Both the position numbers and the translations under genes were made by a program. DNA of 64,000 nt from Apus apus (Eukaryota; Chordata; Aves; Apodiformes; Apodidae), in the NCBI RefSeq assembly GCF_020740795.1, contig NC_067304.1, positions 5,818,056 to 5,882,055 on the forward strand. The letters run 5' to 3'. The notes beneath the pieces were generated by a model, which worked only from the letters and a program-made list of their open reading frames with translations, was not told the origin of the DNA and did not search any database. Of this stretch, positions 48,130 to 61,800 are shown piece by piece. Positions within the stretch are counted from its first letter, which is position 1. The number at the start of each line of letters is the position of its first letter.

Positions 48130-51100
48130 GGCAAGCTGTTGGAGATGCTCCCACCTCGGCCTCAGCTGCAGAAGGGACCAATGGCATCGATGATCTTCTG
48201 TGGGATCTGTCCTGCGTGTCCAGTGCTCAGCTGTTCCAGTGACTCTGCAGTGCCCAAACCTCTGCCAGTGCTTCACGTCCTCAGTGAATCAGCTCTTGCC
48301 TTTCCACAGAGCTGCCAGTACCTCGGCCTCCAGGAAACATTCCCCCCTCTGGCCACATCTCCTGAAGCTCACAGCATCCCTTCAGCAGCCCGAGATCAGT
48401 CACACACTTCGGAAATCTGTTTTAAAGGGGGGAAAAAATGGAAATGCCTCCCCAAGCTTGCTTACCAGCAACCAATAAACAGACACTTGAGCTGCTTCCT
48501 CTTCCCAGGCACAGTTTTATGTGGCAGAAGTGTAACTGGAGGGCTAAGCTGCTGCCTTATCAATATAGATAATCGCCCTGCAGTCACTATAGGAAATGAT
48601 GCGGTTCAGGGGACATTAGAAGGGTGCTTCTTTGAATTCCAATACTTGATTTAAATTCCAGGTATACCATTTCAGTTGAGGCCCCGAGGTGGCTGAAAAA
48701 TGCTCTTTACTTGGACCTTTCTGACGAGAACACTGCTGTAATTCAGGTGACACTTTCAGCAAGAGCCCCCATTTCCACTAGGAATCAGTATGACAACCAA
48801 CAAAGGCTCAGGGAGGGACGTGCTTTCCTCTAAAAGACAGAGGAGCCAAGGAAAGATGTGGGAAGTGGTGGGAAACCGTGGGGAGAGAGTGTGAAAGGTG
48901 TGATCTGCTCTCTGCAGGCGAGCCCAGCAGTGTGTGGGTCTGCAGTGAGGAGCTGCTCCCCTTCCAGATGAGGCTGAAGAGATGCAGATGTGAGCTCTGT
49001 CTGCCTGTGAGTCACAGGGTCACCTGGCTCTGGGACAAAGAGAAAAGTGTGCTCTCCAGGAATGAGCACATAAAAAGTGAATAATTAGGTGGATGGTGCC
49101 ACATGAGTGTAACGAAGCCTTGAGCAAACATGGGTAACGTTCAGTTTCCGAGACACTGACTCCTCTGCCTCTTCCAGCCAACTTCCTGGCAAAACTGAGG
49201 ATGGGGAAGTGAAATCAGCCCTGGGAGAAGACAAAGACAGAAAGAACTAAGACTTGTTTATTATTCTCCACTCTCAAAAGAATTGGACAAATTCTGCTGC
49301 CTTGAAATCAATGTAAGGGCTTCTTTCTGCCTGACTGGGGGGTATTTTGGTAGAAATACTATTGGGGAAGTGGTGAGCTGCTGAGTCCCAGTCTGGAACT
49401 GGACTTGGCTGTGCTGGTTTTCTAGTCAAATCGGACACAGGATTTCTGTGGCTGCAGGAGGTAAATCCCAGGGGCACAGCTGGGACATGTGCTGGGCATT
49501 TGCAAGCTGAATGTGTCACTTCTCTGGGAATTACCTGGGCAGGAGCAGGCAGCCAGCACTCTGCAGCTCTGAGCAGACAGGGGCACGTGTCCTGGCTGCA
49601 GCCACGCTTGGGCAAGAGCCCTCCCCACTTCCCACACTCTCTCTGCGTGTCTGCGCAGCCCCTCAGCTGTCAACTTCCTTCTTCTGTCATGCTGCCCTGT
49701 GGCTGCAGCCAGATGCCTCTCAGCTACTGCAAGGCTGGGTTATAGGAGCTTTAGCAGGTCCCCCCTCTGCTGCCCTGTGCCTGCTGTAAACAGGGCTCCT
49801 GAGGAGAACAACTTGGTGCTGTGGGGGGTTTTGCTCTGTGAATGAGCAGCATCAATGTGCTCTGCAGGCAGGTGCTGGGGGCTGGCAGAGCCCAGGCACC
49901 AGCCAGAGCTCTGGGAGGTTCCATTTGGGATCCCCACGGGTCTGGAGCTCTGCTGGTGCCCTGACAAGATGCAGGCTCTTCCTCACCCTCCTGGGGCACC
50001 CGTTTCCCAAGCCCCGACCCTGTCTCTCAAGCTGTCCCAAATGCTTCTGCAGCTGCAGGGTGAGCTGGGGCAGGACCAACCCTGCAGAAGCTCAGATGAG
50101 CCATGAGCAGCACAAGGCTCAGATCCAGCCCCCAAGGTTGGTTGACTCTAGCAGGCTGACAGGAGAGCTGACATGAGCATTTGGCACCACTTTGCCCCTG
50201 CTAATGTCTCTTCCTTTTAGAGTATTTCCCTTGTCTTTTCAACTCTATTTAAGGAAACTGTTTCTCAAATTGGTGGAGCTACAAAGAAATTCCCTGGCGT
50301 GTTGCCAGAGAGCAAATGCCTCTATAAGTGCTGAGGTGCTGTAGGATGTAAGGAGGAGCTGGACCCTGGCTGCCAGATTTCTGGTTGCACAAAGAGCAGC
50401 CCAGGAAATGCTGTGACCTGGCACAGTGGGACAGCAGATCCTGCTTGAGGAAAGGTGCTTTGGAATGGAAGGAAAACGAGCACCAGCCCATAAGTTATAA
50501 CAGCACTAGATCCTGCCCACACTTTTTCTCAGAAGGCAGGTGGTCTCCCAGAGGACACTGTCTCTGCCTGAAAGATGCCCACAATGCTGCTGCTGGAAGT
50601 GCTGGTGTGACCCAGCCCGAGAGGAAGGAATGGAGAGATCCCTCCTTGTTCCCCACCACTGCCTCCTCCCGGTCCTGCTGCCTGGAATCCCGCTGCCCTC
50701 CCGTCCCTGCTCCAGCCCCGGGCAGCTCCGGAGGGGCTCCTGGAGCCGGGGCCACCCCCGTGTGCCCAGCACAAGGAAACTCAGCCCTGGATTTGCTGCC
50801 ACGCACAACTCCCCGCCCGTGGGCGGGACGCAGCTGCAGTGAGTTTGTGAGCCAGCAACGTAAGGCTTTGGGTTAGATGAAGATTCGAAGGTGTATTTTT
50901 AGCTCATGTCATTTAGCTGACAGGGTGGTGCCCGCAGAGCTCTGTGGAGAAGGCGGCTCAAGGAGGAGCCCGGGGCTGGTTGGGGTAAGCCCTGGGCAGC
51001 TCCTGGCTGGCAGAGTCCAGGGATGTCAATAGTTCAATGGGGTTAAACAGCATTTTGGATCCTGGTCCCCGGAGCACTTGATGGATTTGCCATGTAAAGG

Positions 51101-51300
51101 CTGTTGTCAGCCTGCTCGGCTCTTGGATGGCTCCAGCAAAAGGCTTCCAGCTATTCCCCAAGGATCCTCCTACATCCTGGTGAGATAAGGATCAGGAAGG
51201 GAAGGTCTATCTGCAGTCTCAGCTGAGGCTTTGAGCACAGATTCCCTTTTCACATCGGGGGTGGAGGGGAGGGGAACTGGTGTTCTAGAAAGAAATATTT
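48130..51300. other. Upstream flank of ADORA3, no recognisable gene
   Basis: Expected to contain the ADORA3 promoter and 5' UTR. No coding exon with family features was found on either strand. From human synteny the next gene would be RAP1A, but none of its coding exons, including the conserved N-terminal GTPase motif, is visible. Confidence 0.5.
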
Positions 51301-51319
51301 CGGAGTAACACAGAGAGCC

Positions 51320-51333
51320 GGGGGGGGGGGGGG
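51320..51333 (+). repeat. Poly-G run of 14
   Basis: An uninterrupted run of 14 G in intergenic sequence. Length is prone to sequencing error. Confidence 0.9.
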
Positions 51334-52259
51334 AATTTTAAAAATCCCACAACAATGATCTTGGGGTGTGAGTCAACAGCAGCAACAGCCGCCCTTGTCC
51401 TGGTGGGCTGTAGGAGGCTGCAGCCTCCTTGCCCTGCACAGCCCCGGGGCTGGGGGCTCCTGGCCGGACCCCCGCACTCACCGCAGCCCCAGCACCCCGG
51501 GGCGGCCCCGCCCGTGCTCCCAGCCCTCCTTCCTCCCCTGCCAGCAGCTTCTGCTCTCGTGCAGAAGGTGTGGAGGAGGTTTGCTTGTTGTTGTTTTTTT
51601 CTGGGACTTTTAAATATAATATTTACCTTAAAGGAAAAAAAACCGCAGCAGCTCATCAGCCCAGAGGTGGCGAGAGCTGCCCTGGCTCTGCCCTGCCTTG
51701 AAAGGAAGTGAAAGCAAAGCAGAGAGAGGATGTGAATGTGAAGCAGGATCACATCTGGCTTAACAGAGAATGATTGTGGGCTGGGGAATAACGAGCCAGA
51801 ACGAGAGACCGGCGCCTGGCGTTGGTGAGCAATGTCATGTCACTGCTCCGTGCCTCAGTTTCCTCTTCTGTGGAAAAGAGGAAGGTCAATCTGGTCCTGG
51901 CAGAGCCCTCTGTGAGCTGGGAAGGGCTGGGCAGGAGCAGGGTGCACCCTTCCCTTGGATGTGGGGCCAGGGGGATGTGTCAGGATTGGTCACGAGTGGG
52001 AAAAAAGAGAACTCCCCCCTGGTCCTCAGGCAGCTCTGCTGAAGGACAAAGTTCACTGCTTTTAGAACCCAGATTTTGTTCCAAAGATGACTTCAACCAC
52101 TGTCAAAAGCAAATTGTCAGTGAAGAATAGGATCTGGAAAGCTCTTCTTCCCTTCCTCTTCCCATTCCCTGAGCTCGAACTGTGCTGGAAATCGGGGGAT
52201 TCCTGCTGGTGGCTCAGGCGCAGGGCCCTGAGCCCAGGGAAGGGCGAGAGGTGGATCTG

Positions 52260-52332
52260 CTGCAGCAGCAGCAGTGGCAGCAGCCGTGGCAGCAGCCGTG
52301 GCAGCAGCAGCGGCAGCAGCCGTGGCAGCAGA
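52260..52332 (+). repeat. CAG-rich repeat with CAGCAGCCGTGG units
   Basis: Imperfect tandem units of cagcagccgtggcag and cagcagcagcgg. All three plus-strand frames stay open, which explains the artefactual Gln/Trp, Ser/Gly and Ala/Val open frames here. Confidence 0.9.
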
Positions 52333-52445
52333 GCACAGGCTCAGCCTCGGCCGGTCCCGGGTGTTACTGGAAGGGGTGAAGCCGGAGGGCGAGGCAGCGG
52401 GGCTGGGGCTGCAGCAGTTGGTGTCCGGCCGTGGGCCAGGGCGGG

Positions 52446-52506
52446 ACCCCCAGCCCTGCTCCTGCTGACCCCCAGCCCTGCTCCTGCTGACCCCCAGCCC
52501 TGCTCT
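52446..52506 (+). repeat. 22-bp tandem repeat, about 2.8 copies
   Basis: The unit acccccagccctgctcctgc plus tg occurs twice exactly and a third time in part. Confidence 0.95.
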
Positions 52507-55500
52507 GCACCCGCAGCCCCCGGCTCTGCCAGCAGGGGAGCTCAGGGTGGTACAGAAGGGCATTAATGCCGGGAGGGCTGCAGCGGAGCTGGGGGACCCG
52601 TCTCTGCTGTTTAATTCTCGGGACAGCCCTTTGTGGCTCTGCCTGATGTCTCAAGGAGCTCACCTGGGCAACTCCAGCAGGGACAGCCTGTCCCTGCTCC
52701 CACCATCTGGCACTGCCAGGGGGAGCGGGGAGGCCGGCATCGCTCCCAGGGCTCCGGAGGGCCCGGCTGAGCACGCTCCCCTCGGGGGGACCTGGCCCGG
52801 GCTCCCGCCGGCTGCCGGGGGCTGCTGCCGGGGGCTGCTGCCCAGTGTTCCTGCCGAGCCCCCGGCAGGAGGTTTGCACCTCCCCAGAGCAGGCACAGCT
52901 GCTGCAGCAGCAGCTCCGCTCCTTGAAGTCCGGGGGGCTGGTAAAGCTCTTCCCCGCCTGTGGGGAGGGCACCGTGTCGGGGCACTCGCTGCCCTGTGCC
53001 TGGGCGGGGGAGATGCTGCTCCAGAAGTGAAACCCGTCCCCAGAAAACAGCAGGAGCTGGTGCCATGCTGCTGCTCCCTCCGTGGTTTTGCTCGGCTGGA
53101 TTCTGTGGCTTTGCATCTTAAAGATCCTGAAAGCTGGGAATGAGCGTGCCCCTCGGCTGGGGAGCGCAGGAGGGAGCCCGGGTGTCAGAGCAGGGCAACT
53201 CGGTGGGTTTTCCTGCCGGAGAGCAGGGCTGTGGCTGCTGCAGCTCCCAAACGGCTCCTGGGCAGCAGCCCCTGGAAATCCAGAAACTACAAACAGGGCA
53301 GGAGTGCAGGGACAGGGCTTGGAAGGACGATGGGTTTGTGCATTTCAAAATTAATCGCATTTTAATTGGAGTTCTTCACGGTTTTCTTTGGGTGTGGCCA
53401 TGGGGTGGGTGAAGCTGCAGCCAGGGCAGAGCACCTGGCACAGGACCCCAGTAGATGCTCAATCTGCTCACCCACATGATGATGATTTTTCCCAGCCTGT
53501 GGAAGCTGCAGTTCCTGTTTTCCAGCTCTCCCAGCCCAAGGCTGTGCCTTTCTCTCCAAGTACCTGGGGCCATGAATGCACCATATTGTGCTGCTGGAAT
53601 GTTTTATTTCCAGAGATGCAAAATTACCTCTCCATTTCTTTTTAAAAGCCTTTCTTCGTGGCTGTTATCAGGGACCTGGCCAGTGGCAACAAATGGATCA
53701 GGCCAGAGCTCAGTGCCCACTGGGCACCCATCACCACCAAGGACCCTCCTGCACAGCACAGAACTTCCCATCCTCGCTCTTCATTAGAGATTGTTTTAAA
53801 ATCCCATAAAAATAGCATAAAATAAATCACAGGGAGATGAAAGGGAGGTTTGAGCTGGCAGGAGATTCTTTAAAGAGGCACTGTTTAGACAGATTGTCTA
53901 GCTGACGTGGGAGAAACTGTTTGGATGTTTTTATAAACTCTTCAGCTGATAATTTTGCATCTAAGCAAGGCCAGGCTGGGGGGGCAAAACAGGGTGAAAC
54001 ACCAAAGCCCGGGCCCTGAGCTCTCTTCCCAGCTCTTGCTTTTTATCACCAGCAAATTATTTAACTGTGACAGAGTGCAACCTAGAGCAGCTTCTTTTTC
54101 TCGAAAGAGAGAGGGAGGAAAGTGCCATTGCTCTGCAGGGGGGCAGCTGGGGCAGCTGAGCTGCCTGGCATGGGTGGCACTTGGCAGCATTACTGCCCCA
54201 AGCCCCCGGGGCAGGGGGTTGAGGACACGGGCTGGAAACCCCATTTAGCAGCTTCTCCATACAGGTTTGTCTCTAAGAAGGGCCACACAGACCCTGCCCA
54301 AGATGTGTGGCTGTAACACCAATCACAGTAAGTAGAGGTGCTTAAAACGAGGCCTTAATTTTGGCTGTTTATCTGCATCTCAGCCTACGAGTGTCCCAGG
54401 TTAGATGAACGTTACTGAGGTGCACACAGAGACTGCAGCTGGGCTTTAAAAATCCCTCTGGAAACCAGCTGTGTGCACAGGACTGTAACAGAGGTCTGCA
54501 AAGTGTTTGCTCTGGTTTGGACACTCCAGACCTGCCTTTCTTCTTCCCGGGTCAGTGTCCAAAGCACAGACAAGTGATCGAGACGCAGCCCCTTCCACCC
54601 GACACGGAGCTGAAGGCCCAGGCCCTGCCTTGCCATTTAAAAGCCCATTAACACGATCTGAATAGCACTGCTGGCTGCTCCTCCCTGGCTACCTTTCAAG
54701 TCAGACAATTATTTTCAGCCTCTCCCAGCTCTGTGTACTTGACCGGAGTTCACCTCCCTCCTGCCCTTGCCCGCGCCTGGCGGGGAGGGACCCTCACGCT
54801 GCAGCCGCTGCAGATGGAAGATGCTCATCGTATGCAGGGGCTGCTTTTATTATTGCCACCAATAAAGCTGACAATGCCTGGTTTGTGCCCAGAGAAGGAC
54901 CCATGTAAAGCAGCAGGGCCTTAAGGCTACACAGCCATGGGCACAGCAGCAGTGTGAGGAGCATGCAGAGCTTGGGCTTGCTCCAGACAGGGATACCAGC
55001 TCCTGGGGGCCCCTGGGCCAGGACCAGCAGGAATTTGGTTGCCTTATGGGCAAAGGCTGTGGGCTGTGGGTGTCTGGCTCTGTCCTCTGCCTTCCCCCAG
55101 GTCTGGCTTCTCACCTGTTGTGTTTTGTGGAAATCTCCTGCTGTGGGTGAGTACTCTGGGACTGGGAATATCCCTGTGTCATCTATTTATGAAACATGAC
55201 TCACTCTCTGACTGGCATTCATGGATTCATTCATCATTGTCAGCATAACTACTTGGGGGAGGGAGCTTCTGCTTCCCCTGGATATCTTTAAAGTGTTTTT
55301 TTCCTGCCTTTAGTTCTCTAATCAAACCAAGGCCTTATTTATAGTACAGCCATTTATGTCTGGGTAAGCCCAGAGTGGCCCCAAAGGCTTAAAAGGTTTT
55401 ACTCCAGATTTACACGGGTGTCATGAACAGAGGGATTTGGTCCTGAGGCTGCACTAATCCTCTCGGAGGTGGAAGCAGAGGCTTTCCCCCAAGGAACAGC

Positions 55501-58495
55501 ACCTCACAGGGGGAAAGGAGCAGAGGGCTCCAAACCTCGGGAGATGCTGCATGGGGCAGCCATGGGGCTGGTGCTCCCAGTGCCCCCCAGAGCCCCGCTG
55601 CCCCCGTGGCACCGGCACCTGCTCTCTGGTCCCTCAGCGTGGACTCTGCTGGGAATTTTGGTCCCCCTGTGCTATGCACCAGGTCTGCAGGGCTGGGAGC
55701 AGAGAGGCTCCGTGCCCATCCCACGCCATGCAACAACAGCTTCCCAGGCAGGCACAAAGAAAGGTGCTGGGGAGCAGTGGAAGCCTTTTGGGTATCATTT
55801 GATCAGAGATGCTACTGAAAACAAACTGTTTTCCAGGGAACTGGTCCTGAGAGGGCAGAAAGTGCCCAGAGCCTCCCAGGAGCACAGCTCTGCACCAGAG
55901 CAGCCTCCACAAACAGGAAGATGAGCCAAAGGTGACCAGGCTCCGGAGGCTGGGGGGTCCAGGCTCACCAGGGAGGCTCTTCAGGAAGGAAACACTGTTT
56001 ATACCTTTTTATTTTTAATTTTTGAATATTTAGATCCAGCCCTTTCCATGATGTATGGCAGAAACCAAGACCTCTTTTGTTCTACAATTAACTGAGAGAT
56101 GTTATTTGGTTCCCTAGGGGAAAAAAAAAAAGGGGGACACACACTTATTTTTCTTCACTATTTGCAGCACAGCACACACTGATCTCTCCTTGTAGTAGAA
56201 AGCAGCTTTTCTAGTCACACTCATTGCCAAGATTTCTGCCCTGATTTTTAGGGAAATTAATTGTTCTTAAACACTTGCTCCAGTACACATTTCAGAGTCT
56301 CAAAACAAGGTATCTGGGGTTTGCCTACAAGATGGGTTAGAGCCACAGGAATCTCAAGGCACTTACTCAGCAGTGGAAGGGAATTTAATCTGAGAGTGTT
56401 GCTGGCTAAGTAATAACCCAACATTTGTTACTGACCTAAAAAGAAGATTTAGTACCTATTTTGTGCAGCTTTACAGCCCCTCAGAGCTCCAGAAGGAGCT
56501 GCGAGGTGATGGGATGGCTGTATTTATGGGAGACTGGATGGCACAACCATTACACTTTTTGCTGAAGAAGAAATATGGGACAGGCAGGCCTGGGAGCACA
56601 GTGGCAGGGTGGAGAGCAGGCAGCATGGGGTTTGCATGCCCCCAGCAACGTCACCTCCAGGACGGACAATTGCCACATCTCTTGAGCCAGTCCCTGTCCC
56701 CAGAACTCAGTGCTGAGCTGTGCAGGGAGAAGAGCTGTGCCTGGAGCAGACAGACCCGCTGCCAGGCGCTGCCCCTTTTCGAGGCTGTTCCCTGCGCACC
56801 CGCCAGTGTTTGGCTTCCTTATCTTGTGGAAGTTTAATTAGCAGAGGAAATCCTGCTCCCCCCTGCCTGCCTGGCATCAGCGTGGCCTCGTGCCATGCTC
56901 CATGGTCATTAAGGCAGGAAGGATCTCCAGGGCAGCCCCGTTACCACCTGCCTGCCGAGCTCACGGCCAAGGAGCTGTGGCAGATAACGAGGACAAACGG
57001 CAGCTCCCTGGCTACCCAGGGCAAACATTGTAACTGACTCAAATTAGCAAGGCCACAGACAAATGGGTGATTTGTGGCCACCTGGAGCTGCAGCCTGAAA
57101 GGCTCTTTGCCCTCCTGGGAGCAGAGGCTCAGGGGTGTCATTCAGGGGCCTTTGCTGCGGACGTGCCCGGCCCCTGCCCGGCACAGCGCGGGGCCACCCG
57201 GCCACCCTGCAGCATCTCCTTCAGTGGGTCAGTCTGGGTTTGTGTTTCGAAGGGTGGAGAGGCCACAGCTCTCACTAGCATCCCCAAGAGCTGCTGGTCT
57301 GCCCTGTCAAAGGCTCACATCTGGCTTTTGCTGTCAGTTCTGGCTCCAGCTCGCCGGTGCTATGTGATGCTCTGCCCTCCAAAGCCACCTGATCTGCCTG
57401 GTGCCATTTTCCCAGGTGGATACTTCACAGCTGTAATGAGCTCAGTTTTAATGCCCCTTTGAGCAGTTTTAGCCTTCTTGAGTCTCAGCCTGAGAGAGGT
57501 TTCAGAGTAGATGCTGTTGCTTAGGATGGAGGGCCCTCACTGCCCCTCCACACCACCTGGCCTGGATGGCACAGGAGCTCAGCTGGAAACAGACAAGGAT
57601 GGAAATGAAGCAGCTGATGCTCCACCCGCCGTGGGAGAGGTGAGTCTGAGGGAGCAGCACTCACCTGGCTTTGGGGCCATGAATGTTGTTGCTGGCACCA
57701 TTTGCTCAATCACAGCCCAAGAGAAGCCCGCAGTGCTCCCGCCCAGCCGCGGCTGCAGCAGCGCAGGGGCAGCCCGGTCATGGCTCTGCATCTCACCAGG
57801 CTGCTCCAAACCCCAGCTGGATACACCTGCCACAGGCTTGTCCATGGCCAGACCCCTGGGAAGCTCCTCTCCTCCTCCTTGCCAGCGCAGAGGCTGCTGC
57901 GTTGGGATCACAGGCTGTGTCACCCGTGCTGAGGGGATTGGCTGGACTTGGAGAAGAAATCGCTCCAAATCAGAGGCTCCAGGCCCAACCCCCCTGTTGT
58001 CCTCCATAACTGATGCCCTTGTCACCAGCAGCTCAGCTAAAAACCTCACAGATTTGGCAGGGTGACAGCATGGGCAGGCAGCACCCAGGCTCTGGAGGGG
58101 TGTGCAGGTCCCAAGTTGCCGTGCACGGAGGAGATGTGGTGACTCTGGAAGAACCACACCAAGGACACTTCTTAGCAAGATGTTAGTCATTCTCATTGAA
58201 GACCAAACCTCAACAGAAAAACCTCATGAGGGAGCTGCTGGGACACCTGCCAGCTGGGGAGGCTCCTGGGGAAGCAGCAGAAGCCACCAAACCCCAGCAC
58301 AGCCAAAGAGCTGCTGCTGTCCTGCTGAAGTGGCCTGCAGGGAAGGTCCCAGACAGAGCTACAGGTTGGCCAGGGAGGACATGGAGCAGAGAGGATGAGG
58401 AAAGGAGCTGCCAGCAGCTCCCTCCTGGGGACATGGCCCAGCTGCAACACGTGGGGTGACAGGAGCCACCAGAGTGAACCTGTCAGTCTGGAATG

Positions 58496-58810
58496 CAGCA
58501 CCTCAGCACACACACCCCTCAGCACACACACCCCTCAGCACACACACCCCTCAGCACACACACACCTCTCAGTACACACACACCTCAGGTCACACACACC
58601 TCAGTACACACACACCTCAGCACACATACACCTCAGCACACACACACCTCTCAGCACACACACACACACACCTCTCAGGTCACACACACCTCAGCACACA
58701 CACACACCCCAGCACACACACACACCCCAGCACACACACACACACACACCTCAGCACACACACACACACACCTCAGCACACACACACCTCAGCACACACC
58801 CCTTTCAGCA
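58496..58810 (+). repeat. CA-rich minisatellite with interspersed CCTCAG
   Basis: About 300 bp of (CA)n blocks separated by cctcag, cccctcag, cctctcag or ccccag, giving unit lengths of roughly 14-24 bp. The unit variants are arranged in runs, which suggests repeated local duplication. On the other strand it is (TG)n with CTGAGG. Confidence 0.97.
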
Positions 58811-61800
58811 CAGCGTGCAGCACAGGCTGCAAAAAACCCAACCAAACAGGCTGATACCCGTGTGGTTTCTGTAACTCAGGAAACACAGGTGGAGTTTTCT
58901 GTTGTGAAGGTAACTCTCAGAACTGGCTCCAGTCCCTCCAAGCTCAGCACACGTTCTGGGACATCGCAGGGGACAGCAGCTCTTGGGAGACTTTCTGGAT
59001 GTTTTGAGTAATGGTGAGATCTCCTGGCAGGTAAATACCCCCATCCCCGGGATGCTTGTCCCTTGAGCTCCCAGCAAGGGGAGCAGCGGTGGCAGCTGGG
59101 CTGGCACTCAGGACGTGGGGGCAGCACGGTCACACCATGGGACAAAGGGCCCCAAGTCTGCCCTGGGGTTGGCAGCACCTGGGGCAGAGCAAAGAAGCCA
59201 GAGAAGCACTTTCTGGGCTCTGCAGGTGCCTGCACCGTGGCTCCAGCCAGCCCCCAAGGACACCCTCAGCGATGCTGAAACCAGCAGGCAAAAAGCCTGG
59301 AGCACATTTCTGCTGGTGCTGAGTCCTGGGGGGGCCCTGCTGCCCCCGGGGGCTGCAGTCTGTGAGTGGGGGGACAGAGGCCTCATGCTGACATCAGCAG
59401 AGCAGCCCAGCCCAGGCTCCCTGCAAACCCATCTGTCGTCTTTCTCACATCAGATGTGACTGTTTTATCTCTGCTCATTTTGCTTGCTAGACCCTGGCTG
59501 GGAGATGAGCTATTTGAAAATGCATCTGCTGTTATTTATACAAACACTTTCTTTTCAAAGGGCAACAGAGGGAAGCGTTGGAAGCCAAAGCAGCCCAGAA
59601 CGTGTGGAGGATGTAGCTGGGCTGCTCCTCCCCTGGCGATGCAGACAAGCACCGTGGCTCCTCTTTTGCAGAGTTTACCATGTTCTGTGCTGCCCAGCTG
59701 TGGGAAGGCAGGTCAGGGAGTGCTGCTGCTGGTGTCCAGCCCCACAGGGTGACCAGCCAGCCCTTGGGAGCCAGTGGCAGCACCCGCCTGCCTGCCCACG
59801 GGGAGAAACCTTGTGAGGACTGGAGAACCATGAACGAGACATCCAGTCCTTGCTCAGGCAAAGTTTCCAGTCAACTGAGTCATAACTGAGTGGAAATTAC
59901 TCATGATCTGGTGAGGAGGCACCAGCTGAATTCAGAGGGGAATCCAGGGCTGTGCTGCTGGTTGGACAGGGACAGGGACATGGAAAGGGACCAGAGCAAA
60001 GGCTGTGAGGAGACAAGGGTGCCTCATGTCCCTCTTACTGGGTGCTTGCTTTCTTAACATAAAGTAGTGGCCTTTCTGTGGGAAAATACCTGCCCAGCAA
60101 GAAGCATAAGGGCAGCATCGTTATCTTGTGCTCAGGAAGCAGTCAGAAAATGAGGGGTGCTGTCGTAAGGCTGAGTGTTATTGGAATTATCACTATAATG
60201 GAGAAACTAATTAAAAAGCTGAGAAACAGCAACTCCTGACAGAGCTCTTTTCAAAAAGCTCCTGCTGACACCTGAGAGGAGGTATAGGAGATGCTGGAGT
60301 GCGAGGAGGGTCTCCAGGGCTATGGGGTGATGAGGTCCACTTAGCAGCACTAATTGGAAACACACATCTCTTCCCTGGGTGAGTTCATCCTTAACTCACC
60401 CATGTCTTTATAAACCCTCTCCTGCAGCCCCTGGCTGTGCTGCTGGTCTGGGGCTTGGCTGAGAGGCACAAGAGCTGTCTGGGGACTCCTGGCTCCTGCT
60501 ATGTCCAATCCCTGGATGCTGCCTCTCACCTGGACTGACCCTGGAAGAAATCAGGAACAGGTAATGAGGAAATCTCAGAGCTCAAGGGGCTTTCAGCAGT
60601 TTGTAGGCAAGTAGCTGGAGTGCTGAATTTACATACTAATCAAAAATTGCTCCCTGGCTGTGACAGAGTCATTGTGTGACCACGTTTAAACAAAACAAGT
60701 GTTTGAAATGAATTAAACATGGGAGCAAGCACTTGTTGAGTTAGATTTTCTCATCTCAATATATATGACATTTGATCTCCAAGCAATGTTTGCCCCATTG
60801 TGGTTACCAGCCTATCTACAAAGTCAGAGGAATGTTTCTGACTTCCTCTACTGCTTAAAAGCCTAAAATTTAATTTACTCTTTTTGTTTGTTTTCCCCAT
60901 ACTTCCTGCCCTTTCACTACATTGCCTGAATGTTACCAAATGGAAGAAGAAAACTGGAAGCTGGATCTCTCTTAGAAACAGGCAAAACCAGCTGGCAGCT
61001 GCTTGGGCAGGATGAGGTTTAGTGCTGGGTGACATACTGGGACTGGTGTTTTCAAGCAACTTTGATGGTACTGGTTAGTTGGGAGAGGAGAACTTTAGTT
61101 CATGGAAAAGCCAGCCCAGGCTTCCTTTTGGAAACCTGCTAGACCTCCTGCAGAGCACTGCCTTGGGACCTGCCCAGCTCGCACCCCTCCCAGCTCATCT
61201 GCCTAATTATCCAGCAGCTTCACCCAGCCAGACAGTGGGCACAGAAAGCAGGGCTGCTGCAGTCTGAGGAGGGAAGATGTTGGCAGAGAGAAGGTGTTGG
61301 CCCTGCCTCTCAGCTCCTCTGCCGGGCCCGTCAGGTACTGCTGGGTGTCAGAGGACCCTTCACGGTCTGGTCCCCACAAGGACACTGCACCCCGGGTGCT
61401 GCAGCTGCCGGGGGAGCTGGAGGCTGCTCTGTGGCCACAGCAGCCTGGGGAGCTGCTGTCAGAGCAGCCATGTGGGCATCCACTGTGAATAATTAAGTCA
61501 TTATTCCTAATGACACACTGCAATCTCATCTGTAAAGAAAATACTATGTTTGCACTTCAAAAGCTCACTAATGAGCACATTTTTCCCGCCTGATTCTTAC
61601 ATTATTATAGCTTTTAAAATACTACTGTTATAAGCTGAGAGAGGACCAGTTCCTTTTTTATGCAGTTTAAGTTCAGACAACCAGGATGCAATAATTGCGC
61701 AGTCAGCACCTTTAGTTTTAATGACTAGAGCAATAATAATGTGTTATTAGCCTGTACAGTGTCAAATACACTTTCATTTAATTGCTCCATTGATGTGAGT

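Larger units (their letters stand above)
51301..58490. other. Gene-poor stretch with GC-rich simple repeats
   Basis: No recognised coding exon. It includes a G14 run (51320-51333), a CAG/CCGTGG array (52260-52332), a 22-bp tandem repeat (52446-52506) and GC-rich open frames (52360-53120) that look like compositional artefacts. It could be intergenic or a long first intron of a gene to the right. Confidence 0.5.

Noticed and set aside
52364-53116. 250-codon minus-strand open frame
   Set aside because: It runs through a tandem repeat and GC-rich sequence, has no domain, and competes with equally long frames on the other strand.
58395-59011. His/Thr-rich open frames across the CA minisatellite
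   Set aside because: All three plus-strand frames translate to HTH/TPQ repeats because (CA)n has no stop codons. No start or splice context supports expression.
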